The notes below the pieces were generated by a model. The model was not told where the DNA came from, did no database searches, and worked only from the letters and a program-made list of their open reading frames with translations. A stretch of 64,000 nt of DNA from Gemmatimonadaceae bacterium (GTDB lineage: Bacteria > Gemmatimonadota > Gemmatimonadetes > Gemmatimonadales > Gemmatimonadaceae), in contig JAICJQ010000005.1 in assembly GCA_025928335.1 (NCBI GenBank), forward strand, positions 1-64,000. The letters are read 5' to 3'. Made by a program: the position numbers and the translations under genes. This document shows positions 27,520-38,059 of the stretch, piece after piece. Each line of letters starts with the position of its first letter. The stretch's first letter is position 1.

Positions 27520-29109
27520 CTACGCCGGGCGGTACTCTCCCCAGGTCGCGCGCAGCGCGTCGGCGATCTCACCGACAGTCGCTCGAGCACGAACGGCGTC
27601 GATGATCAGCTCAACGATCGGCCGCCGTTCAACGCCCGGTCGCACATAGAGCTCCGCTGCCGCTCGCAGCGCCGAGAGCGTTGCGTCCACGTTGGATCCA
27701 TCTCGCTTCGCACGCACCGCCGCGACGCGCATCCGCTGGTCGCGCTCGAGCTCCGAGTAGTCGGGCGTTGGAATGTCGGGCGGCGGCGCGTCGTCGGCGT
27801 ACTTGTTCACCCCGACGATGACGGTTTCGCCGCGTTCGACGCGCATCTGAAATTCATAGGCACTGCGCGCGATCTCTTCCTGGAAGAATGACGCCCCGAT
27901 CGCCGCCGCAGCGCCGCCGAGCGCATCCACCTTCTCGATCAGCTCCATCGCGCACCGCTCGAGCGAATTCGTCAAATGCTCGACGTAGTACGACCCGCCG
28001 AGCGGATCCGCAGTGAGCGCGGCGCCCGACTCATTCGCGATGATCTGCTGCGTGCGCAAGGCGAGCGTTGCCGCCTCGGCGGTCGGGAGCCCGAGCGCCT
28101 CGTCGTAGCCGTTGGTATGCAGCGACTGCGTCCCCCCGAGGACTGCCGACAGCGCTTGAATCGCGACGCGTACGACGTTGTTGAGCGGCTGCTGCGCCTG
28201 GAGGGTCACGCCGCCGGTCTGCGTGTGAAACCGCAGGCGCGCGCTCGCGTCACCGAAGCGGTCGCGCATCAAGCGCGCGTAGAGTCGTCGCGCGGCGCGG
28301 AACTTTGCGACTTCCTCGAACAAGTCGTTGTGCGCCGCGAAGAAGAAGGACAGCCGCGGCGCAAAGGTGTCGATCGCCAGTCCGGCATCGATCGCACGCT
28401 TCACATACTCGATCGCGTTCGCAAACGTAAACGCGAGCTCCTGGACCGCCGTCGCGCCGGCCTCGCGAATGTGGTAGCCGGAGATCGAGATCGGATTCCA
28501 GTTCGGCACTTCTGCGGCACAGAAGCGAAAGAGATCGGCAATGAGCGCCAGGCTCGGCTCGGGCGGATAGATGTACGTTCCGCGCGCGATGTACTCCTTG
28601 AGAATGTCATTCTGCACCGTGCCGCTCAGGCGATCGCGCGAGATCCCCCGTTCTTCGGCGACGACGATGTACATCGCGAGCAGCGTCGTCGCCGTCGCAT
28701 TGATCGTCATCGACGTCGAAACGGTATCGAGCGGAATGCCTTCGAGCAGCACGTGCATGTCGTCGACGCTGTCGATCGCGACGCCGACACGACCGACCTC
28801 GCCAAAAGCGCGCGGCGAATCGGAGTCGAGGCCCATCTGCGTCGGCAAGTCGAACGCGACGCTCAGCCCCGTTTGGCCGGCGTCGAGCAACATCCGGAAT
28901 CGTCGGTTCGTTTCCGCCGCGGTGCCGAAGCCGGCATACTGGCGCATCGTCCAGAGGCGGCCTCGGTACATCGTGGGCTGTACGCCGCGGGTGAACGGGA
29001 ATGCACCCGGGTCGCCGAGGTCGTTGGCATAATCGACCGGAGCTGGGTCCGGTCGGTATGTCACGTCAACCGGAATTCCGGACGGTGTGGATGCGGGACG
29101 GTCAGCCAT
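27520..29109 (-). CDS. Methylmalonyl-CoA mutase, catalytic large subunit without B12 domain
   Basis: 529-residue catalytic barrel of an adenosylcobalamin mutase. Seen: [20 protein letters not shown] with [25 protein letters not shown], and [15 protein letters not shown], plus [11 protein letters not shown]. The Tyr in RQYAGF is the residue found in methylmalonyl-CoA mutases; isobutyryl-CoA mutases have Phe there. It lacks the C-terminal cobalamin-binding domain (DxHxxG), so it needs a separate small subunit, not present here. In relatives it links propionyl-CoA and succinyl-CoA. It depends on B12, whose uptake genes lie at 4315-9146. Confidence 0.9.
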   Translation of the reverse strand: MADRPASTPSGIPVDVTYRPDPAPVDYANDLGDPGAFPFTRGVQPTMYRGRLWTMRQYAGFGTAAETNRRFRMLLDAGQTGLSVAFDLPTQMGLDSDSPRAFGEVGRVGVAIDSVDDMHVLLEGIPLDTVSTSMTINATATTLLAMYIVVAEERGISRDRLSGTVQNDILKEYIARGTYIYPPEPSLALIADLFRFCAAEVPNWNPISISGYHIREAGATAVQELAFTFANAIEYVKRAIDAGLAIDTFAPRLSFFFAAHNDLFEEVAKFRAARRLYARLMRDRFGDASARLRFHTQTGGVTLQAQQPLNNVVRVAIQALSAVLGGTQSLHTNGYDEALGLPTAEAATLALRTQQIIANESGAALTADPLGGSYYVEHLTNSLERCAMELIEKVDALGGAAAAIGASFFQEEIARSAYEFQMRVERGETVIVGVNKYADDAPPPDIPTPDYSELERDQRMRVAAVRAKRDGSNVDATLSALRAAAELYVRPGVERRPIVELIIDAVRARATVGEIADALRATWGEYRPA

Positions 29110-29160
29110 TTCGTTATTCGCACCGGGCTGGCTACTACAGCGGTAGGCCGAGAGCTTTCA

Positions 29161-29229
29161 AAAACAGAGATCACCGAGATCACGGAGGAGCCACAGCAGT
29201 CCTCTGTGATCTCGGTGATCTCTGTGTTT
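29161..29229. repeat. Long near-perfect palindrome between fbp and the mutase gene
   Basis: Arms of 26 bp at 29164-29189 and 29200-29225 pair with one mismatch (G-T), loop 10 bases (29190-29199). Each arm holds the direct double unit GAGATCACC/GAGATCAC. On the minus strand the stem is followed by UUUUU (29164-29160 complement), so it could end the fbp transcript. The arm sequence, which would read TEITEITE in frame, is a known kind of dispersed repeat. Confidence 0.9.
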
Positions 29230-29271
29230 CCAAAAATGAACGAAGCAGGCCTTGAATGGAACTCTTGGCGA

Positions 29272-30309
<1,038 letters not shown>

Positions 30310-30327
30310 CTCGTCGCGGGAGCCTTC

Positions 30328-30711
30328 TCACGTACGCCGGGCGCGCGACGCCGCGTACGCCCGGGCATCGACCTCGAAGCGATTCCTAAAATAGCCGCGC
30401 CGCACGGACTCCCACAGGTAAAGCAGGGGGAACGCGGCGCTGGCCTCAAACTGGGCTACGTGCCGAATTTCATGCAAGAGTAATTCTTCCGACGGCGGCG
30501 ATTCGCTGTCCAGCCAAATGGTATGCCATAGAGTGATCGCGGACACCGCGCGCTGACCGAGACACCATCCGCCGATGCGCACCGGCAGTCCGCCACGCCG
30601 CCAACGCGCCTCGGCCAGCTCGGGATATCGGGCGACCAGACCTGACGGCAACGTCGTCGGCCGACCGATCAGGGGCGCGGCGAGGGCGGCGAACGCATCG
30701 GCAATTCCCAT
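30328..30711 (-). CDS. Small putative zinc metallopeptidase (HEIRH)
   Basis: 127 residues. It contains LLLHEIRHVAQFEAS (HExxH at about residues 80-84) and, 33 residues after the first His, FEVDARAYA, whose Glu could be the third zinc ligand (ExxA, gluzincin-like). No signal peptide. It resembles the short zincin modules related to DUF4157, but the match is by motif only. The 5' end overlaps comEC by 43 bases, so the two are probably linked in expression. Substrate unknown. Confidence 0.68.
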   Translation of the reverse strand: MGIADAFAALAAPLIGRPTTLPSGLVARYPELAEARWRRGGLPVRIGGWCLGQRAVSAITLWHTIWLDSESPPSEELLLHEIRHVAQFEASAAFPLLYLWESVRRGYFRNRFEVDARAYAASRARRT

Positions 30712-32891
30712 TGGTCTCCCGCGGTTTCGACGAAGATTCGGTGACCGTCGGTTCGCGCCACAATTGGGCCGACGAGGTCCGTGCGCAATACCTGAGCCCC
30801 GTGCGCGGCGATCCGCCGCAGCACGTCTGGGGTTGGAAGATGGTAGGTGTTCCCCGCCCCGACAGACACCAGCGCCAACCTCGGTGACACCGCGTCGAGG
30901 AATGGCTCGCTGCTACTCGTCTTGCTGCCATGATGCCCAACCTTCAGCACGTCTGCGCGCAGCTCGGCGCGTTCGTGCTCGAGCAACCAGTCTTCTTCGG
31001 GACGTTCGGCGTCGCCCATGAACAGCATTCGAACGTCGCCGAACTCCGCGAGGAGGACGACACTCGCGAGGTTGGGATCCTTCAGTCTCGACGTCCACGC
31101 CGAGTCGGGAGCGAGAATGCGAAGTCGAACGCCGTCGATCGTGATGACATCGTCGGGGCGGGCGCGTCGCCAGCGAATCCCTTCACGCCGCGACAGCTCG
31201 AGCGACGCACGATACATCTCGGCCGACCCGGGAAAGCCGGCATCGATGTACGTCGCAGGGTGCATCGCGTGAAGGACGCTCGGCGCGCCCCCGACGTGGT
31301 CGGTGTGGGGATGTGAAAGCACGAACAGATCCAGTGAGCCGCCGCGCCGACCGAGGTATGGCATCACGGTAGAGCGGCCAGCATCGCCGGCACGCCACGC
31401 CGGGCCGGCGTCGATGAGAACCCAATGGCCGTGCGGCGTCCGCAAACCGATCGCATCGCCCTGACCGACGTCCATCATGTGGAGCTCGACCTTGCCGGAG
31501 GTCGCGGGTGCGAGCGGGAGCCAAATGAGCGCGGCGACCGCCGTGGCGGCGATGGCGAGCGGCATGCGCCATTCTCGCGACGCGCACGCGACGATTACGC
31601 CACCGGACATGACCGCCGTAATTCCCGTCGCCAAGGCCGTCGGCGCGACCGGTATCGATGCGCCCGGAATCGACGCTGCCTTGCTTGCAACGAGCATCAG
31701 ACCGGCGAGGATCGGGTGCGCGGCGTCGGCGAAGATCGATGCGAGCGGGTGGATCGGCGCGACGATCATGCCGGCGAAGATCATCGGCTGCGCGAACTCG
31801 AGCAGTGGCGTCGCCGCCAAATTGCTCAAGGGCGCGACGAGACTCACGCGCCCGAACACCCAGGCCACGATCGGCGCCGATCCAATCGTCGCGATGGTGG
31901 TGCCGATGAGCGTGAGCAAGATCGACTTGGCGAGCCAATGCAGTTGGTGGACGCCGATTCGCCGGCTGACGATGCCAGCCGAGATCATCGACGCCACTCC
32001 GACGACGCTCAGCTGGTAGCCGGCGTCGAGTACCGCTCGCGGATCGACAAGCGGCTGGCAAGCGCCGACTGTGACGATCGCCCAGCGCGAGGTGGGACGC
32101 TGCGCGATGCGCGTCGTCAACAGCACGGTCAGCATCGCGGCGGAGCGAACGGCGGGCACCGGCGCTCCGATGACGGCGACGTAGAGAATCACCGCCGCGA
32201 TCGTGATGATCGCCGCGCGGCGGCGCGGTACTCCCATGAGTTGCAGGGCGATCTCGATCGCCAGCGCGATGATGCCGACGTGCAATCCCGCGATCGCCAA
32301 AACGTGCGCGAGTCCCGCGGCGGCGAACTGATCACGCAACTCGGGCGCGAGGTCGTGGCGATCAGCGATGAGTAACGCACGGACGAGCGGGGCGTCCGAT
32401 CCGAAGGTGCGATCGATTCCCGCGCCGGCGGCGTTTCGCCATCGCGCGAGCAGCGACGGGCGGCTGACGGGCCGCAATTCGGCGTGTTGAACGAGGAGGC
32501 CGCGCGTTGTGCTGACGATTTCACCGCGCGCGACCACGACCGAACCGGCGACGGCGCGCCCCTCGTCCGCGGAGATCGACACCGGACCACCACACGGTAG
32601 GATCTCGCCGCGGCCGAACCCACCATCATCGATATCGTGGTCCAATAAGACGGTCAGCGCGGGTCGCCGCGACGCGTCCTTCGCGCAAACGACGTCATCC
32701 CTCGCCACCGCGTGCGCTACGAGCGCCCCCGAAAAAGCGAGCGCGCTGAACGTTGCCGCCACCGGTCGGCCGCGGAGCGCTCCGACCATTCCCGCGGCGA
32801 TTCCCGCAGCGAGGATTACCGCCGCGGATCCTTGAAAACCCGCGAGGAGGCCAGCCAGATAGGCGCCGAGCGAGTAGGCAACGAGCGGCAT
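30669..32891 (-). CDS. comEC: DNA uptake channel protein ComEC/Rec2
   Basis: Inner-membrane protein that takes up single-stranded DNA in natural transformation, 740 residues. N-terminal OB-like region, then the Competence domain with about ten membrane segments (LAHVLAIAGLHVGIIALAIEIAL split by family signature at about 195-215; VPAVRSAAMLTVLL; DPRAVLDAGYQLSVVGVASM). The C-terminal metallo-beta-lactamase domain has HMMDVGQGDAIGLRT, SHPHTDHVGG and VGHHGSKTSSSEPFL. All three parts are intact, suggesting a working uptake gene. No other competence genes are in the window. Confidence 0.94.
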   Translation of the reverse strand: MPLVAYSLGAYLAGLLAGFQGSAAVILAAGIAAGMVGALRGRPVAATFSALAFSGALVAHAVARDDVVCAKDASRRPALTVLLDHDIDDGGFGRGEILPCGGPVSISADEGRAVAGSVVVARGEIVSTTRGLLVQHAELRPVSRPSLLARWRNAAGAGIDRTFGSDAPLVRALLIADRHDLAPELRDQFAAAGLAHVLAIAGLHVGIIALAIEIALQLMGVPRRRAAIITIAAVILYVAVIGAPVPAVRSAAMLTVLLTTRIAQRPTSRWAIVTVGACQPLVDPRAVLDAGYQLSVVGVASMISAGIVSRRIGVHQLHWLAKSILLTLIGTTIATIGSAPIVAWVFGRVSLVAPLSNLAATPLLEFAQPMIFAGMIVAPIHPLASIFADAAHPILAGLMLVASKAASIPGASIPVAPTALATGITAVMSGGVIVACASREWRMPLAIAATAVAALIWLPLAPATSGKVELHMMDVGQGDAIGLRTPHGHWVLIDAGPAWRAGDAGRSTVMPYLGRRGGSLDLFVLSHPHTDHVGGAPSVLHAMHPATYIDAGFPGSAEMYRASLELSRREGIRWRRARPDDVITIDGVRLRILAPDSAWTSRLKDPNLASVVLLAEFGDVRMLFMGDAERPEEDWLLEHERAELRADVLKVGHHGSKTSSSEPFLDAVSPRLALVSVGAGNTYHLPTPDVLRRIAAHGAQVLRTDLVGPIVARTDGHRIFVETAGDQWELPMRSPPSPRP

Positions 32892-32978
32892 TCCACACGC
32901 TGGCGGCCCGGCGGACTCGCACCGTCATCGAACTCTTTCGCTCGGGGCTATTCCATCGTATGGAGTGATTTTGCACCG

Positions 32979-33038
32979 AGCGGGGTCAGACCCTGTTTAC
33001 AAACTTTGTAAACAGGGTAAACAGGGTCTGACCCCGCT
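32979..33038. repeat. Nested inverted repeat between miaB and comEC
   Basis: A perfect 22-bp inverted repeat (AGCGGGGTCAGACCCTGTTT at the left end) spans 32979-33000 and 33017-33038. Inside it a second palindrome, CCTGTTTACAAA with TTTGTAAACAGG (32992-33016), competes for the same bases. It could fold two ways. The GGGTCAGACCC core is of the kind found in REP-like elements. It may terminate miaB, though no U run follows. Confidence 0.9.
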
Positions 33039-33071
33039 GGTATCAAATCGTGGCAGGCAGAACGGGACGGA

Positions 33072-34415
33072 TCAACCGGCCATCGGCAGCGGTTGGCGCT
33101 CGCGAACGATCTGGCCGGTGAACGTCGACCCGGTCGTGCCGGTGAGCTCGACGGTCGCGTAGTTGCCGAGCATCGACGCATCGCCCGGGACGAGCACGGT
33201 CTTGAAGTCGCGCGTGCGCGACATCAGCAGGGCGTCGCCACGACGCGCTTCGCGCTCTATCAATACCTCGTACCGACGGCCCAACTGCTGGAGGTTCGAC
33301 GCCCGCGCGATGCCGCGAATGGTCTCGACCAATCGCGCCAACCGGTCGCTCGCCACCTCATCCGGTACGGTCAGCTCGGCCGGCATACGCGTCGCCGGAG
33401 TTCCGTCGCGCGGCGAGAACTTGAAGGTGAACCCCTCGGCGAAGCCGACTTCGCGCACGACGGCAAGCGTTTCCTCGAAATCGTCGTCGGTCTCGCCGGG
33501 GAAGCCCACGATGACGTCCGTGGTCACCGACAAGCCGGGAATTGCCGCGCGCAATTTCGCCACGCACTCGAGATAGCCCTCGCGAGTGTAGCGGCGAAGC
33601 ATGCGCTTGAGCACGCGCGTCGAACCCGACTGCATCGGCAGGTGCACGTGCTCGCACACCGTGTCCACGGTCGCCATTGCTTCGATCACGCGATCGCTGA
33701 AGTCGTTCGGGTGCGGGCTCGTGAAGCGCACGCGTCGAACGCCCGGAACGTGGCCCACCGCGCGAAGGAGATCGGCGAAGTCGTACTCGCCGTCGTGATA
33801 CGAATTGACCGTTTGGCCGAGCAGCACGACTTCGGTCATCCCGTCGGCGACAACTGACTCCACTTCACGCACGACGTCGGCGAGCTTCCGGCTCCGTTCC
33901 GCGCCGCGCGTCGTCGGAACAATGCAGTAGGTGCAGCGATAGTCGCAGCCACGCTGCACCGGAATCCACGCCTTCACCTTGTCAAAGCGACGCGGCTGAA
34001 AATCCTCGTAGTGCTCCTCGAGGTCGAACGTCGTCGCGATCGTTCGCTCGCCCTGACGCGCTCGCTCGATCAATTCCGGCAGCGCGCGATACCCGTCCGG
34101 ACCAAGAACAACGCTTACGTGCTTCGCCCTTTTGAGTAACTGCGGACCGAGGCGCTGCGCCATGCACCCGGTCACGCCGACGATCGCGCCGGGCTTCATG
34201 TCCCGCCGCAGCTCACCGAGGCGCCCGAGCACTCGCTGTTCAGCGTGATCGCGAATGGCGCACGTGTTCACAAGAATGACGTCCGCGGCGTCCGGACGAT
34301 CCACGGCGTCGTAGCCATGCGCCGCCAGCTTGCCGAGCATGAGCTCGGAATCGCTGACGTTCATCTGGCAGCCGTACGTCTCGACGTAGACCGTGGAGCG
34401 CTGCTCGCAAGTCAT
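33072..34415 (-). CDS. miaB: tRNA-2-methylthio-N6-dimethylallyladenosine synthase MiaB
   Basis: Radical SAM methylthiotransferase acting on tRNA position 37, 447 residues. N-terminal UPF0004 domain (YVETYGCQMNVSDSELM, VNTCAIRDHAEQ, GVTGCMAQR) with three Cys for the auxiliary cluster; radical SAM cluster CDYRCTYC near residue 157; C-terminal TRAM domain. Starts two bases after the mtaB stop. The paired methylthiotransferase genes act on different tRNAs. Confidence 0.96.
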   Translation of the reverse strand: MTCEQRSTVYVETYGCQMNVSDSELMLGKLAAHGYDAVDRPDAADVILVNTCAIRDHAEQRVLGRLGELRRDMKPGAIVGVTGCMAQRLGPQLLKRAKHVSVVLGPDGYRALPELIERARQGERTIATTFDLEEHYEDFQPRRFDKVKAWIPVQRGCDYRCTYCIVPTTRGAERSRKLADVVREVESVVADGMTEVVLLGQTVNSYHDGEYDFADLLRAVGHVPGVRRVRFTSPHPNDFSDRVIEAMATVDTVCEHVHLPMQSGSTRVLKRMLRRYTREGYLECVAKLRAAIPGLSVTTDVIVGFPGETDDDFEETLAVVREVGFAEGFTFKFSPRDGTPATRMPAELTVPDEVASDRLARLVETIRGIARASNLQQLGRRYEVLIEREARRGDALLMSRTRDFKTVLVPGDASMLGNYATVELTGTTGSTFTGQIVRERQPLPMAG

Positions 34416-34417
34416 TC

Positions 34418-35716
34418 TTACAAAATAGCTTGCGCGTTCAACGTCGGGTAGGCTGTCAGCGTCTCGCTGCTGCGTCGAACCGCCAGAGCGCCCGACGTAT
34501 CGCGTTCAAGCGTCCCCACGAAGCGGTCGCCCGGCTCGGCGGCACTGTCATGCACGGCTACCGTGAGATAGTCACCGGTAATCGCCTTGCGAGCGTTGCC
34601 ACGCCCGACAACGATCGCGTCGGCCAATCCGCCTATGCGATTCGCCGCGTAGGCCGCGGCTTTTTCCGCGCCGACGCGTCGAAGTTCGGCCGCACGACGC
34701 TGAGCGACAACTGGCGAGACCGGCGAACCGAGTCGCGTCGCCGCTGTTCCCGGACGCGGCGAATATGGAAAGACGTGGAGATAGGTGAACGGCAGGCGCT
34801 CGGCGAACCGCAACGTTGCTTCATGATCGGCTGGCGTTTCGCCGGGGAAGCCCGCAATTAGGTCCGCACCCAACCCGAGAACATCCAGACGCGATGCCAG
34901 TTGGTCGATCGCGCGCTCATAGGTCGCAGCAGTGTACCAGTTGCGCCCCATTCGATGCAGAACCGTGTCGGAGCCAGACTGGAGCGGCGCGTGGACGTGC
35001 GGTACGACGTGATTCGGAGCATCCGCGAGGAGCTCCACCAGCTCATCGTCCAGTTCCGTTGCTTCGATCGACGATAGCCGAAATCGCGCCAAGGGGACTT
35101 CGCGCACCAAGCGGGACAAGAGCGCGCCGAGCGTCGACCCAACGTCGACGCCGTACGAGCCGATGTGAATCCCGGTAATCACGATCTCCGAATGCCGGTC
35201 GGCGAGTCGCTTCGCTTCGTCGATCAATGAGTCGGCGCTGCGGCTGCGGTTTTTTCCACGGGCGATTCGCGTCGCGCAAAAGGTGCAGTGTTCGTCGCAG
35301 CCGTCCTGCACGCGAAGGAGCGCGCGCGTCGTGCTCTGGGCAATGGTGCCGCGCGCCGCCACCTCCGGGGAGACGTCGAGCGCGTTCGCGAGTGCCATGA
35401 GATCCGCGCCCGCCACAACACGCTCGACTGTCGGTAGCGTCCGCGCCTGCAGCGACACCGGACGCTGGTCATCGAGGGCGGCGGCGCAGCCCATGACGAT
35501 GCTGCGCAGCTCGGGATGGTCGCGCGCCGCGCGCCGGACGACTTTCCGCAACTCGGCTTCGGCCTCGGTCGTGACGGCGCAGCTGTTGAACACGGCGACG
35601 TCGGCCTCCCCGACGGATGACACAATCGCGTGTCCACCGGCATCGAGCATGGCGCGAACCGCTTCGGTGTCGTAGTGATTGGCGCGACACCCGAAGGTGC
35701 GCAGAAACACTCTCAC
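34418..35716 (-). CDS. mtaB: tRNA methylthiotransferase MtaB (t6A to ms2t6A)
   Basis: 432-residue relative of MiaB. N-terminal FLRTFGCRANHYDTEAVRAM and NSCAVTTEAEAELRK; radical SAM cluster CDEHCTFC; IVITGIHIGSYGVD; then HAPLQSGSDTVLHRMGRNW. The sequence GCRAN and the spacing match the MtaB group more than MiaB or RimO. GTG start overlaps the regulator-kinase stop (GTGA). Confidence 0.9.
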   Translation of the reverse strand: MRVFLRTFGCRANHYDTEAVRAMLDAGGHAIVSSVGEADVAVFNSCAVTTEAEAELRKVVRRAARDHPELRSIVMGCAAALDDQRPVSLQARTLPTVERVVAGADLMALANALDVSPEVAARGTIAQSTTRALLRVQDGCDEHCTFCATRIARGKNRSRSADSLIDEAKRLADRHSEIVITGIHIGSYGVDVGSTLGALLSRLVREVPLARFRLSSIEATELDDELVELLADAPNHVVPHVHAPLQSGSDTVLHRMGRNWYTAATYERAIDQLASRLDVLGLGADLIAGFPGETPADHEATLRFAERLPFTYLHVFPYSPRPGTAATRLGSPVSPVVAQRRAAELRRVGAEKAAAYAANRIGGLADAIVVGRGNARKAITGDYLTVAVHDSAAEPGDRFVGTLERDTSGALAVRRSSETLTAYPTLNAQAIL

Positions 35717-36915
35717 GCCGGCACCGCTCCGCCGGCCGTTACGCGAACGACCTTGTGCGCCGGAGCCCGTGGGAGCGAGAAGTGGAACGCGCTGCCCTTC
35801 CCTTCGCCGGCGCTCTGGACCCAGATGCGACCGCCGTGGGCCTCGACGACGAGCTTGCAGAACGCCAGGCCAAGGCCCGAGCTCCGCGTACGCGGCATGT
35901 TGGGATTCTTCACGCGCTCGAACTTGCGGAAGATCACCTCGTGGTATTCGGGCGGGATTCCCGGACCGTTGTCGGCCACGGTGAACAGGATTCCGTCGTC
36001 GTTCCGACGCGCCGAGAGCTGGAGCGAAATCGCCGACGCCGAATGCGTGAGCGAATTCTGTACGAGGTTTCCGAGGACGCGCTTGAGAAGCCCTTTATCC
36101 GCCTCGAACACCGGAGCGTCGTCGGTGACGTCCACCACGGCGTGCGCCCCCTCCTGCTGAAAGCGTATGCCCCATTCGTGGACGATCTCATTCAGCAGCG
36201 CGGCCGGCGCGATCGGCTGGACGTCGAGCGTCATCGTCGCTTCTTCGATGCGGGAGACTTCGAGCAGGTCGCCGATCAGCGCGAGCAGGTCCTCCGCCTT
36301 TCCTTCGGCGTCGAGGAGCATGCGACGCTGGTCGTCGTTGATCGAACCGAAATCACCGTCCGCCATCATCTCGATCGTCGCCAGCACCGACGTGAGCGGC
36401 GTCTTGAGATCGTGCACGATCATCTTCATCAGATCGTCGCGCATCTTCTCGACTTCGCGGAGCTTGCGGAGCGTGTCCTCGAGTGAGTCGGTGGCCGCCT
36501 TGAGCTTGAGCAGGCTGCGGACGCGCGCGCCGAGCACGAGCCGATTGTGTGGCTTGGTGAGGAAATCGTCGCCGCCCGCTTCGATCGCCTTCACGCGATC
36601 GGTAGTGTCGTTCAACGCGGTGACGAAAATGACCGGGATGCGCTTGGTGCGCGGGTCACGCTTGATCCGGCGGCAGACCTCGAAGCCCGTCGACCGGTCG
36701 TCCACGCCGAGATCACCCGCCGGCATCGAGACGTCGAGAATGCAGAGATCGGGGCGATGCCGGAAGCACGCCTCGAGGGCCGATGGACCGTCGGTGGCGG
36801 CGATGGCGCGAAATCCAAGAACGTGGAGCTGATCGAAGAGGAGCTCCACGTTCGCCGCGACGTCGTCGGCAACGAGAATCAGCGGCGCATCGGCTGGCGG
36901 TGTGGATGACTCCAT
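35713..36915 (-). CDS. Hybrid protein: response-regulator receiver then histidine kinase
   Basis: 400 residues, no membrane segment. Receiver domain 11-135 with the acid pocket DD at 17-18, phospho-acceptor Asp61 (CILDVSMP), Thr99 and Lys121. A stretch of about ten extra residues (AGDLGVDDRS) lies between DVSMP and the GFEVC helix. A linker coil leads to a HisKA domain with His168 in MIVHDLKTPLTS, and an ATPase domain with NLVQNSLTH, VADNGPGIPPE and SSGLGLAFCKLVVEAHGG. The reversed order (receiver first) suggests input by phosphorelay from another kinase. It is co-translated with mtaB. Target unknown. Confidence 0.9.
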   Translation of the reverse strand: MESSTPPADAPLILVADDVAANVELLFDQLHVLGFRAIAATDGPSALEACFRHRPDLCILDVSMPAGDLGVDDRSTGFEVCRRIKRDPRTKRIPVIFVTALNDTTDRVKAIEAGGDDFLTKPHNRLVLGARVRSLLKLKAATDSLEDTLRKLREVEKMRDDLMKMIVHDLKTPLTSVLATIEMMADGDFGSINDDQRRMLLDAEGKAEDLLALIGDLLEVSRIEEATMTLDVQPIAPAALLNEIVHEWGIRFQQEGAHAVVDVTDDAPVFEADKGLLKRVLGNLVQNSLTHSASAISLQLSARRNDDGILFTVADNGPGIPPEYHEVIFRKFERVKNPNMPRTRSSGLGLAFCKLVVEAHGGRIWVQSAGEGKGSAFHFSLPRAPAHKVVRVTAGGAVPA

Positions 36916-36922
36916 GGAGCGA

Positions 36923-38059
36923 TCACGGACGAATGCTGAGGCCGATGCTGATGGTCCAAGCTCTCTCGGTGGCCGGCACGTCGGCCGTGCGAATCGCGCG
37001 AATCAGCGCCACGTCGGCGAGCACGCGCTGATTGGCGAACGTCGTCCCGAACCCGCCGGTGAAGCTCTTCTCTGTTACGGTATTGCTGTCCGCCTGGAAC
37101 GGAAGGGTCCGATAGCGAAAACCGCCGCGCAGAAAGACCGTCCGTCCGAGAAAGCGCGGCCCTGCGAGATCCGCGCCCACGCTGCTGTCCCACCCATCGA
37201 CGGCGCTGAACCCCGGACCCCCCAGCGGTCCGAGCGACGACCAGTTGTCGTGCGCCACGCGCACGGCGATCGAAGAATTCGTGATTCCCGTATACGCGAG
37301 CGATGCACCGAAGTGATTCGGCACCCTCGCGCTCGTAATGATCGTGTCGTTCGACGCCATCTGGACATTAGCGCCCTGCCGATACGACGCGCCCGCCATG
37401 AACAGCCTGGTTATCAATTCCACGCCGGCCGAAGCCGCGAAGCCGGTGAAGCCGAACAATCGCTCTTCGGTGAACGTGGCGAACTGCGACGAATCGGTGA
37501 ACGACTGCGTGACCGCGATGAGATTGTGGCCGGCGATCCCGTGGAGGCCAACGCCGAGACGAAGCCAGCTCGCCGGAGACCACGCCGCGGCGAGCCGAAT
37601 GTCATCCATCGCGCCGTCGACACGCTCTCGTTGCGTCGTCTCGACCCGTTCCCCGCTGTTGATCGGTTCCGTCGACGGAAAGACCGTGGTCGAGGTGCGA
37701 TCGAGGAGCGTTGAAGCACCGAGGCTCATGACCCAGGACTTGATCGGAATCGCCCCGAATACGACTGGGTACCGCGCCGTCGTCGTGCGGTCGATTCCCC
37801 CCGAGCTCGAGACGGAGCGGTACTCGGGCTCGATCTGGAAGTTGACGAGCCGAGTTCCGATCATGGAAATCGTCGCCGGGTTGACCGGCGACAGTGGATC
37901 GACTTCCGCGATCGAGCCGCCCGTTCCCCACGCCCGAGAGCTCAGTTGTCCTGTCGGGAACCCAAATCCCTGGGTGCTCAGCGCAGCCTGCGCCGACGAA
38001 TTGTCCGCGAGCGCCGCGATGAGGCCGAATGCGATCCCGGCGGAAAGTGATCGGGTCAT
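36923..38059 (-). CDS. Outer-membrane beta-barrel protein (PorV/FadL-like)
   Basis: 378 residues with a signal peptide ending near NSSAQA. The early segment SSRAWGTGGSIAEVDPLSPVNPATIS looks like the NPA-type start of FadL/PorV/PorQ barrels. The rest has alternating strands and ends ERAWTISIGLSIRP. I call it a barrel from these features; substrate unknown. Its start overlaps the upstream lipoprotein stop by four bases (ATGA), so barrel and lipoprotein are probably made as a pair. Confidence 0.72.
   Translation of the reverse strand: MTRSLSAGIAFGLIAALADNSSAQAALSTQGFGFPTGQLSSRAWGTGGSIAEVDPLSPVNPATISMIGTRLVNFQIEPEYRSVSSSGGIDRTTTARYPVVFGAIPIKSWVMSLGASTLLDRTSTTVFPSTEPINSGERVETTQRERVDGAMDDIRLAAAWSPASWLRLGVGLHGIAGHNLIAVTQSFTDSSQFATFTEERLFGFTGFAASAGVELITRLFMAGASYRQGANVQMASNDTIITSARVPNHFGASLAYTGITNSSIAVRVAHDNWSSLGPLGGPGFSAVDGWDSSVGADLAGPRFLGRTVFLRGGFRYRTLPFQADSNTVTEKSFTGGFGTTFANQRVLADVALIRAIRTADVPATERAWTISIGLSIRP

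Noticed and set aside
27520-29109. Isobutyryl-CoA mutase large subunit
   Set aside because: The RQYAGF motif has the Tyr of methylmalonyl-CoA mutases, where isobutyryl-CoA mutases carry Phe.
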